Assembly (NCBI RefSeq): GCF_007483665.1 | Contig: NZ_ML660187.1 | Span: 124,001-188,000 of the forward strand | Length of the DNA stretch: 64,000 nt | Reading direction: 5' to 3' | Source: Catellatospora sichuanensis | Lineage (GTDB): Bacteria; Actinomycetota; Actinomycetes; Mycobacteriales; Micromonosporaceae | In this document: piece by piece, positions 16,471 through 24,682 of the stretch | Layout of the letters: each line of letters starts with the position of its first letter | Numbering within the stretch: the stretch's first letter is position 1 | The notes under the pieces: generated by a model | What the model saw: only the letters and a program-made list of their open reading frames with translations | What the model was told of the DNA's origin: nothing | Database searches by the model: none | Translations under genes and position numbers: made by a program

Positions 16471-17589
16471 ATGAACGTGAGCGACCTTCAGCGACTGTTG
16501 AAAGAGAGCTGGACACTTGTCGAGGAGCAACAGGACAAAGTGGCCGGTTACTTCTACGCGCGGATCTTCCTCAACAATCCGAGCGTGCGGGACATGTTCC
16601 CGGTGACCATGGACGTGCAGCGGGCTCGGCTGCTGGGGGCGATCGTGACCGCGGTGCAGTCCGTCGACGACCCGGACCGGTTCGACGAGTACCTGCGGTC
16701 GCTCGGCCGGGACCACCGCAAGTTCCAGGTGGTTCCGGAGCATTACGAGCTGATCGGCGCCGCGCTGCTGGAAGCGCTGCGTACGTTCGCCGGACCCGAG
16801 TGGTCCCACGAGTACGACCAGGCCTGGCGCGACGCGTACGACGTCATCGCCCGCAAGATGCTCGCGGGCGCCTCGGCGGACAGCAACCCGGCCTGGTGGC
16901 ATGCGGAGGTCATCGCGCACGAGCGCCGCTCCAGCGACATCGCGATGCTGACCGTGCGCCCGTTCCAGCAGCTGGAGTATCGCGCCGGGCAGTACCTGTC
17001 GGTCGAGGTGCCCAAGTTCCACCCGCGGGTCTGGCGCACCTACTCGGTCGCGAACGCACCGCGCACCGACGGCACGATGGACTTCCACGTCCGGGCGCTG
17101 GGCGCGGGCTGGGTCTCCGGCGCGCTGGTGCGCCGGGTGCAGGCCGGCGACCTGGTGCGGCTGGCCGCGCCGATGGGCTCCATGGTGCTGGACCGGCGGT
17201 CCACCCGCGACATCGTCTTCGTCGCCGGCGGCACCGGGCTGTCCCCCATCAAGGCGCTGCTGGAGGACCTGACCACGTTCAACCGGACCCGCTGGGTGCA
17301 TGTCTTCTTCGGCGCGCGCAACCGCGACGACCTGTACGACCTGGCCTCGCTGCAGGAGCTGGCGGCCGCGTACCCGTGGCTGTCGATCGTGCCGGTGTGC
17401 AGCGACGACCCGGGCTGGGGCGGCGAGGAGGGCTCGGTCGCCGACGCGCTGGCGAGGTTCGGCCCGTGGATGGAGCACGACTTCTTCGTCTCCGGTTCAC
17501 CGAACATGGTCCGCGGCACGCTGCGCGCTGTGTCGCAGCTGAAGGTGCCGCAGACCCGCATCCGCTACGACGCCTTCAGCGAGCACTGA
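16471..17589 (+). CDS. Flavohemoglobin-like globin fused to an FAD/NAD(P)H reductase
   Basis: A cytosolic nitric-oxide dioxygenase-type enzyme of 372 residues. The globin domain (about 1-135) keeps Tyr29 (B10), Gln50 (E7) and the proximal His82 in the DHRKFQVVPEHY segment, equivalent to His85 of E. coli Hmp. The reductase domain shows the FAD motif RTYS at 189-192 and the nucleotide-binding GGTGLSP near 250; the C-terminus ends DAFSEH. It is shorter than Hmp (396), mainly by trimmed reductase loops. The ATG at 16471 has no clear ribosome-binding site. A TTGACA at 16460-16465 is too close to serve this start as a -35 box. Confidence 0.9.
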   Translation: MNVSDLQRLLKESWTLVEEQQDKVAGYFYARIFLNNPSVRDMFPVTMDVQRARLLGAIVTAVQSVDDPDRFDEYLRSLGRDHRKFQVVPEHYELIGAALLEALRTFAGPEWSHEYDQAWRDAYDVIARKMLAGASADSNPAWWHAEVIAHERRSSDIAMLTVRPFQQLEYRAGQYLSVEVPKFHPRVWRTYSVANAPRTDGTMDFHVRALGAGWVSGALVRRVQAGDLVRLAAPMGSMVLDRRSTRDIVFVAGGTGLSPIKALLEDLTTFNRTRWVHVFFGARNRDDLYDLASLQELAAAYPWLSIVPVCSDDPGWGGEEGSVADALARFGPWMEHDFFVSGSPNMVRGTLRAVSQLKVPQTRIRYDAFSEH

Positions 17590-17606
17590 GCCTGCTGCCA
17601 TACGAC

Positions 17607-17640
17607 ATGAGGCCCGCCGGGATCGGCGGGCCTCATCGTT
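17607..17640 (+). terminator. Terminator after the globin-reductase gene
   Basis: A 13-bp stem ATGAGGCCCGCCG / CGGCGGGCCTCAT (17607-17619 with 17624-17636) with a GATC loop is followed by CGTT. It also faces the end of the convergent XRE gene. Confidence 0.8.
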
Positions 17641-17649
17641 GCCCCGGGG

Positions 17650-18654
17650 TCAGTGAGCCGCGACCACGGGCGGGGCGGACGTGAGCGCTCGGAAGCGCCA
17701 CTGGAGCTGGAACCGGGCGTTCAGCGACGGGTCCTCGGTGCGCCAGGTGAACACGGCACGGTCGGCCTCAAGCTCGCGCACGATCGGCGTGCGCAGTGGG
17801 GCCTCCTCGGCCGCCATCGACGTCTCGACGCCCCACACCTGCGGGTCGAGCATGGCCGGGAACCGCATCTGCACCACCAGCCGCCGCGTGGGCAGCCGGA
17901 CGGCCCGTTCGAACCAGGTGCCCCACTTCAGTTCGTCGACCCGGTAGCGGTATTCCACCGTGGTCCGCTCGCCAGGATAGAGCGGGAACCGGCCGTCGGC
18001 GTTCTCGAACAGCAGCCAGATCTCCTTGAACGCGTCGCGGTCCTGCTTGGCCCGCCACACCATCGGCTCGGCCGCACCGGGCTCGCCGCAGAACGCCACC
18101 AGGTTCAGTTCCTCGAGTCCGAGCGGATAGGCCCGGTGATGGGCGTTGGAGCGCTGTGGCTGCCCTGGGTAGCGGTCCACCGCGACCCGGATCAGGTAAC
18201 GCGTCACCGGCTCGTTGCCGGCGTTGTAGAGCGCTCGCCGCACGATGACGTGGTAGTCGCCGTCCACGTAGGTCAGCTGGGCTTCCTCCAGCTCGACGAC
18301 GAGGCCCGTGCCGGGTGGCAGCCACTGGGTGGGCACGGCGGGTTCCCTGGTGAGCAGGGTTGCCGGGCCGCGGGCCTGCCTGGCCTCCTCGTATTCCTGG
18401 AAGCGGCGCCAGATCGCGCCGCCCGCGTTGAGCACGGCCTCCGCCCGGCGGGCGAAGTCCTCGGTCGGCCGATGTCTTCGGCCCTCGATGTGACTGATGT
18501 AGGAGGGGTCGAACCCCATCCTGCTGGCGAGCTGCTTCTTGGTCATGCCGCGATCGATCCGCCACCGGCCGAGCTCGGCGGCGAACGCCTCGACGGCACG
18601 TTCCACCGGCGAAACGCTCATGACCCTGCCCCGCTCCGCTCGGTCATGCCACAC
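17650..18654 (-). CDS. XRE-family helix-turn-helix regulator with C-terminal domain of unknown function
   Basis: A 334-residue DNA-binding protein. The helix-turn-helix spans about residues 28-75 (RGMTKKQLASRMGFDPSYISHIEGRR, cited by its ends). The C-terminal 230 residues are beta-rich, with TGLVVELEEAQLTYVDGDYHVIVRRALYN-type strands; similar domains follow HTHs in many actinomycete regulators, with unknown ligand. GAGGTG five bases upstream supports the ATG at 18654; an in-frame ATG at 18621 (MSVSPVERAV) is an alternative. It is convergent with the globin-reductase gene and divergent from the fhuF-like gene. Confidence 0.85.
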   Translation of the reverse strand: MWHDRAERGRVMSVSPVERAVEAFAAELGRWRIDRGMTKKQLASRMGFDPSYISHIEGRRHRPTEDFARRAEAVLNAGGAIWRRFQEYEEARQARGPATLLTREPAVPTQWLPPGTGLVVELEEAQLTYVDGDYHVIVRRALYNAGNEPVTRYLIRVAVDRYPGQPQRSNAHHRAYPLGLEELNLVAFCGEPGAAEPMVWRAKQDRDAFKEIWLLFENADGRFPLYPGERTTVEYRYRVDELKWGTWFERAVRLPTRRLVVQMRFPAMLDPQVWGVETSMAAEEAPLRTPIVRELEADRAVFTWRTEDPSLNARFQLQWRFRALTSAPPVVAAH

Positions 18655-18837
18655 CTCGCCCCCTCCTCCGCTCGTCGTGAATCCTCATTCTTCGCGGCCT
18701 CAGGACCAGACAATGAGAACTGCTGATTACCTGACAAAAACCTTGACAGGCGATCAAGGGGCCAGGCGGTGCGCGACGGCCCATAACCGCCGCAGAAAGT
18801 GACACACGGTGAGCGAAGTGGCGTAAACTGACACCGG

Positions 18838-18856
18838 TCTGGTTAGCCTAGCCTTA
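18838..18856 (+). promoter_or_regulatory. DtxR/IdeR-type iron box upstream of the FhuF-like gene
   Basis: TCTGGTTAGCCTAGCCTTA matches 14 of 19 positions of the IdeR consensus TTAGGTTAGGCTAACCTAA. It lies 67 bp upstream of a gene for an iron-siderophore reductase, the kind of gene DtxR/IdeR proteins repress when iron is plentiful. Confidence 0.75.
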
Positions 18857-18922
18857 TCGGGGTACAGTGAGGTCAGCCCCGTATCGGCTGGTGCATGTGC
18901 AAGAGAGGATCGGTGAGACCGA

Positions 18923-19723
18923 GTGCGTACGCTGACGCCTCTGGTCCTGACCGACGCTCTGCGCCCCCTCACCGTCACCCTCAGTGCGGTGCGCCGTCGC
19001 CGAGGGTTCACGGCCGTGCACGGTCTGGCCGACCCACTGCTGGTGACCGACGACGAGGGCTGGACACCGGCCTCCCGGTTGCTCGACGGTTCGGCGCTGC
19101 CCGCCCTGTTCGACACCGCCGTCCAGCGTTGGGGCGCGGCCCCGCACGCTGCCGCGACGCTCGCCTGGAAGTCGTACACCTACTGGGTCGCCATGCCCGC
19201 CGTGCTGAGCTGGGCGGCGGCCCGCCGGGTGCCGATCGTCGACACCGACAGCACCCTGCTGCGCTTCGGCGGCGACGAGCCCGGTGCCGCCCTGGTGCAG
19301 GTCGGCCTGCGCGCGCCCCAGGTCGCGGTGCTGCCCGACGACCCGCTGGCGCACGCCGGGGTGCCCGGCATCTCCGTCGTCCCCGACGAGACGCTGCTGC
19401 TCAAGACGCTGCGCACCAGCCTGCTCGACCAGCACCTCGACCCGCTGTCCGAGCGCATCCGCGCCGAGGTCAAGGTCGGCCGGCGCACCCTGCTCGGCTC
19501 CGTCGCCTCCGGCATCGCGTACGCGGTGCTGCGCAGCGCCCCCGCCCTGCCCGGCTCGACCGCCGCCGGCACCGCGCAGCAGCTGCTCGACGCGCTCGAC
19601 CTCGCCGACCTGGTCGACATCAGCACCGGCGACGACGGGCAGCCCGAGGTCCACCGGCGCACCTGCTGCCTGGCCTTCACCCTGCCGCAGCCCAAGGTCT
19701 GCTCCGGCTGCTGCCTGCGCTGA
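18923..19723 (+). CDS. FhuF-type (2Fe-2S) siderophore-iron reductase
   Basis: A 266-residue cytosolic protein expected to reduce ferric siderophores and free the iron. The last 19 residues carry the FhuF iron-sulfur motif: Cys248-Cys249, ten residues, then Cys260-x2-Cys263, with an additional Cys264. The central part (WKSYTYWVAMPAVLSWAAARRVPI) is the family's conserved helical core. GTG at 18923 follows GGTGAG at five bases. An iron box sits in the promoter, which supports iron regulation. No siderophore transporter is adjacent. Confidence 0.9.
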   Translation: MRTLTPLVLTDALRPLTVTLSAVRRRRGFTAVHGLADPLLVTDDEGWTPASRLLDGSALPALFDTAVQRWGAAPHAAATLAWKSYTYWVAMPAVLSWAAARRVPIVDTDSTLLRFGGDEPGAALVQVGLRAPQVAVLPDDPLAHAGVPGISVVPDETLLLKTLRTSLLDQHLDPLSERIRAEVKVGRRTLLGSVASGIAYAVLRSAPALPGSTAAGTAQQLLDALDLADLVDISTGDDGQPEVHRRTCCLAFTLPQPKVCSGCCLR

Positions 19724-20067
19724 GGCCGAGGCCGCCCGGATCCGTCCGGCACCGGAACCGGCATGTCCGGGTGGCGATCACCCGGCCGCCGGTTCGGCGG
19801 TCCAGGATGGCCACTTGGACGAGGTCAGGCAGGGCGGGTTCGCCGAGGATCGAGGATACGGTTGGTGCTTCGTGCCGTCCCCCGGGGACGTCCGGCAGCA
19901 CGGCCGCTCGGTCCGGTCGAGGTCGAGCGCTTCGGCCCGATCGCGGCCCCGGCGACCGCGGTGCTGCCGGACGGCCAGACCGGCACCGCCCCGCTCGGGG
20001 AGGTGCCTCCGGTGGTGACTGGCCGGTATACGGCGACAACCCCCAGTCCCCCCAGGAGCGGATTCGA
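19724..20067 (+). other. Intergenic region before the dimethylformamidase-like gene
   Basis: About 340 bp without a supported gene. An open frame runs through it in phase with the next gene, but the codon pattern and lack of a ribosome-binding site speak against translation. I see no clear terminator for fhuF; GGCCGAGGCCGCC-type repeats just after its stop are too short to call. Confidence 0.5.
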
Positions 20068-21588
20068 ATGGCCAAGTTCACGCGTCGCGCTGCAGCGCGC
20101 GTTTTCGCGATCGGCGCGACCGGCGCCCTGACCGGAGCCGCGCTGACGCAAGCAGTGAGCGCGGCGACTGCGCAGGACCCGTCGTCGAAGGAGCTGCACC
20201 CGACCGCCCGGGAGAACATGAACCGGGGCTCGTCGGGCTGGCGGTTGGGCAAGGCCGGCCGTGACGCGGATCCCAAGCTGCTGCAGGTGTCGGGCTACGC
20301 CTCCGCCACCAGCGTGAACCTCGGCGAGTCGATCACCTTTCACGTCTCGGTCAGCGCCGAGGAAACCCATGTGGTGGAGATCTACCGGCTCGGTTGGTAC
20401 GGCGGCGAAGGCGCACGCAAGGTTGCCGAGAGCTCGCCGATCCCGCACCTCAAGCAGCCGGACCTGAAGCAGGACCCGGGCTCCGGCATGATCACCTGCG
20501 ACTGGAGCCCCACCTGGGCGCTCAAGATCCAGGACAGCTGGGCGTCCGGCGCCTACCTCGCGGTCTTCACCACCGCGTCCGGGTATCGCAACTTCACGCC
20601 GTTCGTCGTGCGCGACGACGCCCGGCGGGCCCCGTTCTGCGTGGTGATGCCCTTCACCACCTACCAGGCCTACAACATGTGGCCGCGCGACGGCGTGCGG
20701 GGCAAGGACCTGTACAACGGCTACCTGCCGGACGGCGATGTGACCTACTCGAACCGGGCCACCTCGGTCTCGTTCGACCGTCCCTACCCGTACCACGGCG
20801 GTCTGCCCAGCCGCTTCGAGTACGACCACTGGTTCATCAACTGGGCCGAAGCGGAAGGCCACGACCTGGTCTACGCGACCAGCATCGATCTGCACGCCGG
20901 CCGCATCGACCCCACGCGATATGCCGGGCTCCTCTTCCCCGGCCACGACGAGTACTGGTCGCAGGAAATGATCGACGTCGCGACCAAGGCGATCGCCGCC
21001 GGCACCAGCCTCGCCTTCATGGAGGCGAACAACGTCTACTGGAACATCCGGCTCTCGCCGTCCGCCGACGGCCGCCCCGACCGGGTCATGACCTGCTACA
21101 AGCTGGACAAGGACCCGGCGCCGGACGCGAGCGGCCCGACGACCCAGTGGCGTCTGGTGGACCGCGCGGGCACCAAGGCCGAGCAGCGCCTGCTCGGTGT
21201 CCAGTTCAACGGACAGCCCGCCGAGGCCGCACCGCTCGTCGTCCGCGCCGCCGACCACTGGTTCTGGGCAGGCACCGGGGTCAAGGACGGCGACCAGATC
21301 GCCGATGTGGTCGGTGGCGAGACCGACGGCGTGCAGGACAAGTTCCCCCTTCCGGAGGGCGAGGGGCTGACGCGAACGATCCTGGCGGAATCCCCCTTCA
21401 AGGCCCAGAACGGCACCACGATCGTCCAGAACAGCAGCGTCTACGAGACCGAGAGCGGCGCCATCGTCTTCGCCTGCGGTTCGAACGACTGGCCGGCGGC
21501 CCTGAGCGCGCCGGGAGGGCGGGACCCGAGGATCCAGCGGGCTACCGCCAACGTGCTGAACCGCATCCTGAGCCGATGGTCGGCATGA
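20068..21588 (+). CDS. Exported protein with N,N-dimethylformamidase beta-subunit-like domain
   Basis: A 506-residue protein. The N-terminus, FTRRAAARVFAIGATGAL and on to AVSAATA, has twin arginines and a long mild hydrophobic stretch, so Tat export is likely. The body begins with an Ig-like strand set (SGYASATSVNLGESITFHV ... EIYRLGWYGGEGARKV, cited by its ends), then the DMFase large-subunit-like glutamine amidotransferase fold with VVMPFTTYQAYNMWP, LFPGHDEYWSQEM and AFMEANNVYWNIR. Catalytic function is not proven for most secreted relatives. ATG at 20068 follows AGGAG at nine bases. It stands alone. Confidence 0.85.
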   Translation: MAKFTRRAAARVFAIGATGALTGAALTQAVSAATAQDPSSKELHPTARENMNRGSSGWRLGKAGRDADPKLLQVSGYASATSVNLGESITFHVSVSAEETHVVEIYRLGWYGGEGARKVAESSPIPHLKQPDLKQDPGSGMITCDWSPTWALKIQDSWASGAYLAVFTTASGYRNFTPFVVRDDARRAPFCVVMPFTTYQAYNMWPRDGVRGKDLYNGYLPDGDVTYSNRATSVSFDRPYPYHGGLPSRFEYDHWFINWAEAEGHDLVYATSIDLHAGRIDPTRYAGLLFPGHDEYWSQEMIDVATKAIAAGTSLAFMEANNVYWNIRLSPSADGRPDRVMTCYKLDKDPAPDASGPTTQWRLVDRAGTKAEQRLLGVQFNGQPAEAAPLVVRAADHWFWAGTGVKDGDQIADVVGGETDGVQDKFPLPEGEGLTRTILAESPFKAQNGTTIVQNSSVYETESGAIVFACGSNDWPAALSAPGGRDPRIQRATANVLNRILSRWSA

Positions 21589-21753
21589 CCACGACGCACG
21601 CTCGAATCCTATGTAGATGAACGGCGTGAGCCGCGCTTCAGTGTCTCCACCTGCGATTCACTCGTCGCCGAAGGGGTGACGGGCGCTACCGCCGATCCGT
21701 GGGAATCGATATGTTGACATCTCCTTATCACTCCTAGTTATGGAGGTGTCACG

Positions 21754-22026
21754 ATGCGCAGTCTCAGCGGCATCGGCAAGCGGCTCGCCGTCATCGGCGC
21801 GGCCACCCTCGCGTTCGCCGGAGCCTCGGCGATCGCAGCCACTCCGGCCCACGCCACCCCCGGCGACTGCAGCGCGTACCTGGCGGCGCAGGGGTACGGC
21901 GGGGTCGAGTTCGGGCTCGCCTGCACCCTGGGCGACCTGTCCTACACCGTCTGCACCACGCAGCTCACCCTGCTGAGCGTCCCGCCGGCTACGGCGGACG
22001 TGGCGTGCCGGCTCGCGGCGGTCTGA
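21754..22026 (+). CDS. Small secreted four-cysteine protein
   Basis: A 90-residue precursor. The signal peptide ends at AHA (residue 34), giving a mature chain of 56 residues with exactly four cysteines (39, 57, 67, 85), probably two disulfides. No known toxin or inhibitor pattern is recognised. GGAGGT seven bases upstream of the ATG is a strong ribosome-binding site. The preceding 40 bp are AT-rich and contain TTGACA at 21714-21719. Such short disulfide-bonded proteins in actinomycetes can be surface or signalling peptides; the role here is unknown. Confidence 0.8.
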   Translation: MRSLSGIGKRLAVIGAATLAFAGASAIAATPAHATPGDCSAYLAAQGYGGVEFGLACTLGDLSYTVCTTQLTLLSVPPATADVACRLAAV

Positions 22027-22085
22027 CGGTGTGAACCGGGTGCGGCCCTCGAACATCCTGGGTCCGAGGGCCGCACCCCCTCAAT

Positions 22086-22127
22086 GTAAGGGGCGGGCAG
22101 GAAGCAATCTTCCTGCCCGCCCCTTAC
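22086..22127. terminator. Bidirectional terminator between small secreted protein and tRNA-Ser(TGA)
   Basis: A perfect 19-bp stem (22086-22104 with 22109-22127) around a CAAT loop lies between the plus-strand secreted-protein gene and the minus-strand tRNA, and can end both transcripts. Confidence 0.85.
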
Positions 22128-22142
22128 CGCATCACCTCTCGG

Positions 22143-22229
22143 CGGAGGGTAAGGGATTCGAACCCTTGAAGACATCGCTGCCTTAGTGGTTTTCAAGACC
22201 ACCGCCATCGGCCACTAGGCGAACCCTCC
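22143..22229 (-). tRNA. tRNA-Ser(TGA)
   Basis: On the minus strand GGAGGGT and ACCCTCC form the acceptor stem with discriminator G. The anticodon loop CTTGAAA gives TGA, reading UCA/UCG. A long variable arm is present and CCA is not encoded. Confidence 0.96.
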
Positions 22230-22304
22230 TGGCGCATCGCCGACGACCAGTGTGCCAGACGCGCCGCGCGCCCGCCCGGACCGGTCTCGGGGCAAGATGG
22301 TCTG

Positions 22305-23273
22305 GTGTACGCCATGACGATCCCCGCCAAGGGTGAACTTGCCTGGTCAGAGGTCCCCGATCCGGTCCCGGCCGAGGGCGGGGTGCTGATCCGGATCGCC
22401 GCCACCGCGGTCAACCGGGCCGACCTGCTCCAGGTCGCCGGCGTCTACCCGCCGCCGCCGGGCGCGCCGCCCTACCCGGGGCTGGAGTGCTCGGGTGTGA
22501 TCGAGCAGGGTGCCGGGCCGTGGCGGCCGGGCGACGAGGTGTGCGCGCTGCTCGGCGGGGGCGGATACGCCGAGCTGGTGGCGGTCGACGCGGGGCACGT
22601 GCTGCCGGTGCCGGACCGCGTCGACCTGGTCACCGCGGGCGGCCTGCCGGAGGTGGCGTGCACGGTGTGGTCGAACCTGACCATGGTGGCGGGGCTGCGG
22701 GCCGGGGAGACGGTGCTGATCCACGGCGGCGGGAGCGGGGTGGGCACGTTCGCGATCCAGTACGCCAAGGCGCTGGGGGCCCGGGTGGTGGCCACGGCGC
22801 GGGCGGCCAAGCACGAGCAGCTGCGGGAGCTGGGCGCGGACGAGTGCCTGGACTACACCAGCGACGACTTCACCGGTGTCGGTGCGGACGTGATCCTCGA
22901 CATCATCGGCGCGGCCTATCTGGAGCGCAACGTGCAGGCCCTGGCGACCGGCGGTCGGCTCGTCGTGATCGGATTGCAGGGCGGCACCAGGGCGGAGCTC
23001 AACCTGGGCGCGTTGCTGGCCAAGCGGGCCACCGTCAGCGCGACCGCGCTGCGCTCCCGGCCCGCGGCGGAGAAGGCCGCGATCGTGGCCGGGGTGCGGC
23101 AGGACATGTGGCCGCTGCTGGCTTCAGGCGCGATCCGCCCGGTGGTGGATCGCACGCTGCCGCTGGTCGAGGCGGCCGCGGCACAGCGGATCGTCTCGGC
23201 CAACGAGCACGTCGGCAAGGTGCTGCTGGTGGCTAGCCCTGCTTCGGCGCCGGGCGCAGGCGCTCCCGCATGA
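22305..23273 (+). CDS. NAD(P)H-quinone oxidoreductase, PIG3-type zinc-independent MDR
   Basis: A 322-residue medium-chain reductase of the quinone oxidoreductase group. The N-terminal catalytic half has NRADLLQVAGVYPPPPGAPPYPGLECSGVIE, cited by its ends, the hallmark of the TP53I3/PIG3 branch, and lacks the zinc ligands of alcohol dehydrogenases. The cofactor-binding loop is VLIHGGGSGVGTFAIQYAK near residue 140, with AxARAAKHE suggesting NADPH preference. GTG at 22305 or ATG at 22314 could be the start. Its 3' end overlaps the convergent glycosyltransferase gene by 41 bp. Confidence 0.92.
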   Translation: MYAMTIPAKGELAWSEVPDPVPAEGGVLIRIAATAVNRADLLQVAGVYPPPPGAPPYPGLECSGVIEQGAGPWRPGDEVCALLGGGGYAELVAVDAGHVLPVPDRVDLVTAGGLPEVACTVWSNLTMVAGLRAGETVLIHGGGSGVGTFAIQYAKALGARVVATARAAKHEQLRELGADECLDYTSDDFTGVGADVILDIIGAAYLERNVQALATGGRLVVIGLQGGTRAELNLGALLAKRATVSATALRSRPAAEKAAIVAGVRQDMWPLLASGAIRPVVDRTLPLVEAAAAQRIVSANEHVGKVLLVASPASAPGAGAPA

Positions 23274-23931
23274 GGATCAGCAGGGCCTCGATCCCGTCCA
23301 TCGCGGTGATCTTCTTGCCCTCTTCGCGGGTGCGGGCGGTGTAGCTGATCGGCACCTCGTACGGCCGGTTCTTGCGGCGCAGGAGCTTGCCGGTGACCTC
23401 CGCCTCCATGCCGAAGCCCTTGGACTTGACGTTCAGCGAGCGGTAGAGCTCCAGCGGCATCAGCTTGAAGCAGGTCTCCAGGTCGCCGATGTACGAGTTG
23501 AACAGCACGTTGGCGAACAGCGTGACGCCCTTGTTGCCCATCACGTACCAGAACGAGAAGGCCGCGTGGCCGCCGAAGCTGCGGTTGCCGTAGACCACCT
23601 TGGCGCGGCCGTCGAGCACGGGGGCGAGCAGCTTCGGGATGTCCCTGGGGTCGTACTCGAGGTCGGCGTCCAGGATGACCATGTAGTCACCGGTCGCGGA
23701 CTCGACGGCGGTGCGGATGGCCGCGCCCTTGCCGGCGTTCTTCGCGTGGTGGAAGGCCTGCAGCCGCGGGTCGTCGCAGGTGTCGAGGATCTCGGCGGTG
23801 CGGTCCTTGCTGCCGTCGTTGACCACGACCAGCTCGATCTCGCACGGATACTCGACCGCGAGTGCCTGCTTGAGCGCCTCGCCAAGCCGGGCCTCTTCGT
23901 TGTAGACCGGCATGAGGATCGATAGCTTCAC
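23233..23931 (-). CDS. Glycosyltransferase family 2 (polyprenyl-phosphate mannosyltransferase-like)
   Basis: A 232-residue soluble GT2 enzyme of the DPM1/Ppm-like kind, transferring a sugar from a nucleotide donor, often to a polyprenyl phosphate. The GT-A fold is clear: SILMPVYNEEARLGEAL at the start, VVVNDGSKDRTAEIL, KGAAIRTAVE, the metal-binding ILDADLEYDP near residue 90, and later DLETCFKLMP and RTREEGKKI. There are no membrane helices. The ATG at 23931 begins directly with the first beta strand. The convergent overlap with the oxidoreductase gene shows tight packing rather than joint function. Confidence 0.92.
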   Translation of the reverse strand: MKLSILMPVYNEEARLGEALKQALAVEYPCEIELVVVNDGSKDRTAEILDTCDDPRLQAFHHAKNAGKGAAIRTAVESATGDYMVILDADLEYDPRDIPKLLAPVLDGRAKVVYGNRSFGGHAAFSFWYVMGNKGVTLFANVLFNSYIGDLETCFKLMPLELYRSLNVKSKGFGMEAEVTGKLLRRKNRPYEVPISYTARTREEGKKITAMDGIEALLILMRERLRPAPKQG

Positions 23932-24026
23932 GGGACTCTCCGCTGCTGACGCTGGCTGGACCGGCCGAGTCTAGCCCTTGTGGCGAGTCACCGCACATCT
24001 GGCAAGGTCAGCGCCATATGACAAAA

Positions 24027-24074
24027 AGGAAGGGCACCTTCTTAACGGTATACGTATAGGAAGGTGCCCTTCCT
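24027..24074. repeat. Palindromic intergenic repeat, copy A
   Basis: A perfect 15-bp inverted repeat AGGAAGGGCACCTTC / GAAGGTGCCCTTCCT flanks an 18-base AT-rich loop. A related element with the same GAAGGGCACCTT arms occurs at 29939-29982. It lies between two minus-strand genes and could also act as a terminator for the lipoprotein gene's neighbours. Confidence 0.85.
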
Positions 24075-24084
24075 CACTCGTGGC

Positions 24085-24648
24085 TCAGCGGGCGAGTGGG
24101 ATCACGATCAGGCGGGCGGTGGGGGCGCCGCCCTCCTTCGGCCCGGCCAGGGCCACCTGGGCGCCGGTCTTGAGCGCGGTGGGCTGGATCGTCGCGCGCT
24201 TCTCGACCACCCGCAGCTTCTCGCCGTACTTCCAGGTCTGGGTGAATCCGTCGGCGGACTTCACCGTGATCGACTCCCCGTCGACGGCGGTGACGACTCC
24301 GCGCTGGACGAGCACGGTGACGGGGCCCTTCTTCGTCTCCACGACGGCTTCGCCGTGCTGCACGTCGCGGCGCAGGGCGACCCGCAGCGCGTGCCGCTTG
24401 CGCCAGTTGCGCAGCCGGTCGTCGACCTTGTCCTTGTCTTTGGCTTCGGGCGTGGGCGACGCGGTGGCGTCCAGGTCGCTCTCCGCGGCGACGAGGTCGA
24501 CGGGCTCGACGCCCATCGCGGCGAGCGCCTCGGCCTCGACCGAGGCGACCAGTCCGGTGGCGGCCGCAGGCAGGTCCGACGGGCCGCAGGCGGTCATGCC
24601 CAGCAGTGCGGTCAGACCCAGTGCGACGGTGAGGCTGAGTTTTCTCAT
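24085..24648 (-). CDS. Putative lipoprotein with DUF5666-like domain
   Basis: A 187-residue exported protein. The signal MRKLSLTVALGLTALLGMTAC gives a probable lipidated Cys21. A charged middle (DKDKDKVDDRLRNWRKRHALRV) is followed by a beta domain with TVLVQRGVVTAVDGESITVK and GFTQTWKYGEKLRVV, similar to DUF5666 domains. It starts 34 bp after the sensor kinase gene on the same strand, so it is probably the third gene of that operon and may be an output or accessory of the two-component system. The ATG at 24648 is the first that yields a signal peptide. Confidence 0.8.
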   Translation of the reverse strand: MRKLSLTVALGLTALLGMTACGPSDLPAAATGLVASVEAEALAAMGVEPVDLVAAESDLDATASPTPEAKDKDKVDDRLRNWRKRHALRVALRRDVQHGEAVVETKKGPVTVLVQRGVVTAVDGESITVKSADGFTQTWKYGEKLRVVEKRATIQPTALKTGAQVALAGPKEGGAPTARLIVIPLAR

Positions 24649-24682
24649 GACCGCAGCCTGCCCCGCCGTCGCGTGCGGGCGG

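Noticed and set aside
19724-20067. Extended N-terminus of the dimethylformamidase-like protein from the open frame upstream
   Set aside because: The frame is Arg/Pro-rich, lacks a start with ribosome-binding site, and would remove the export signal from the N-terminus.
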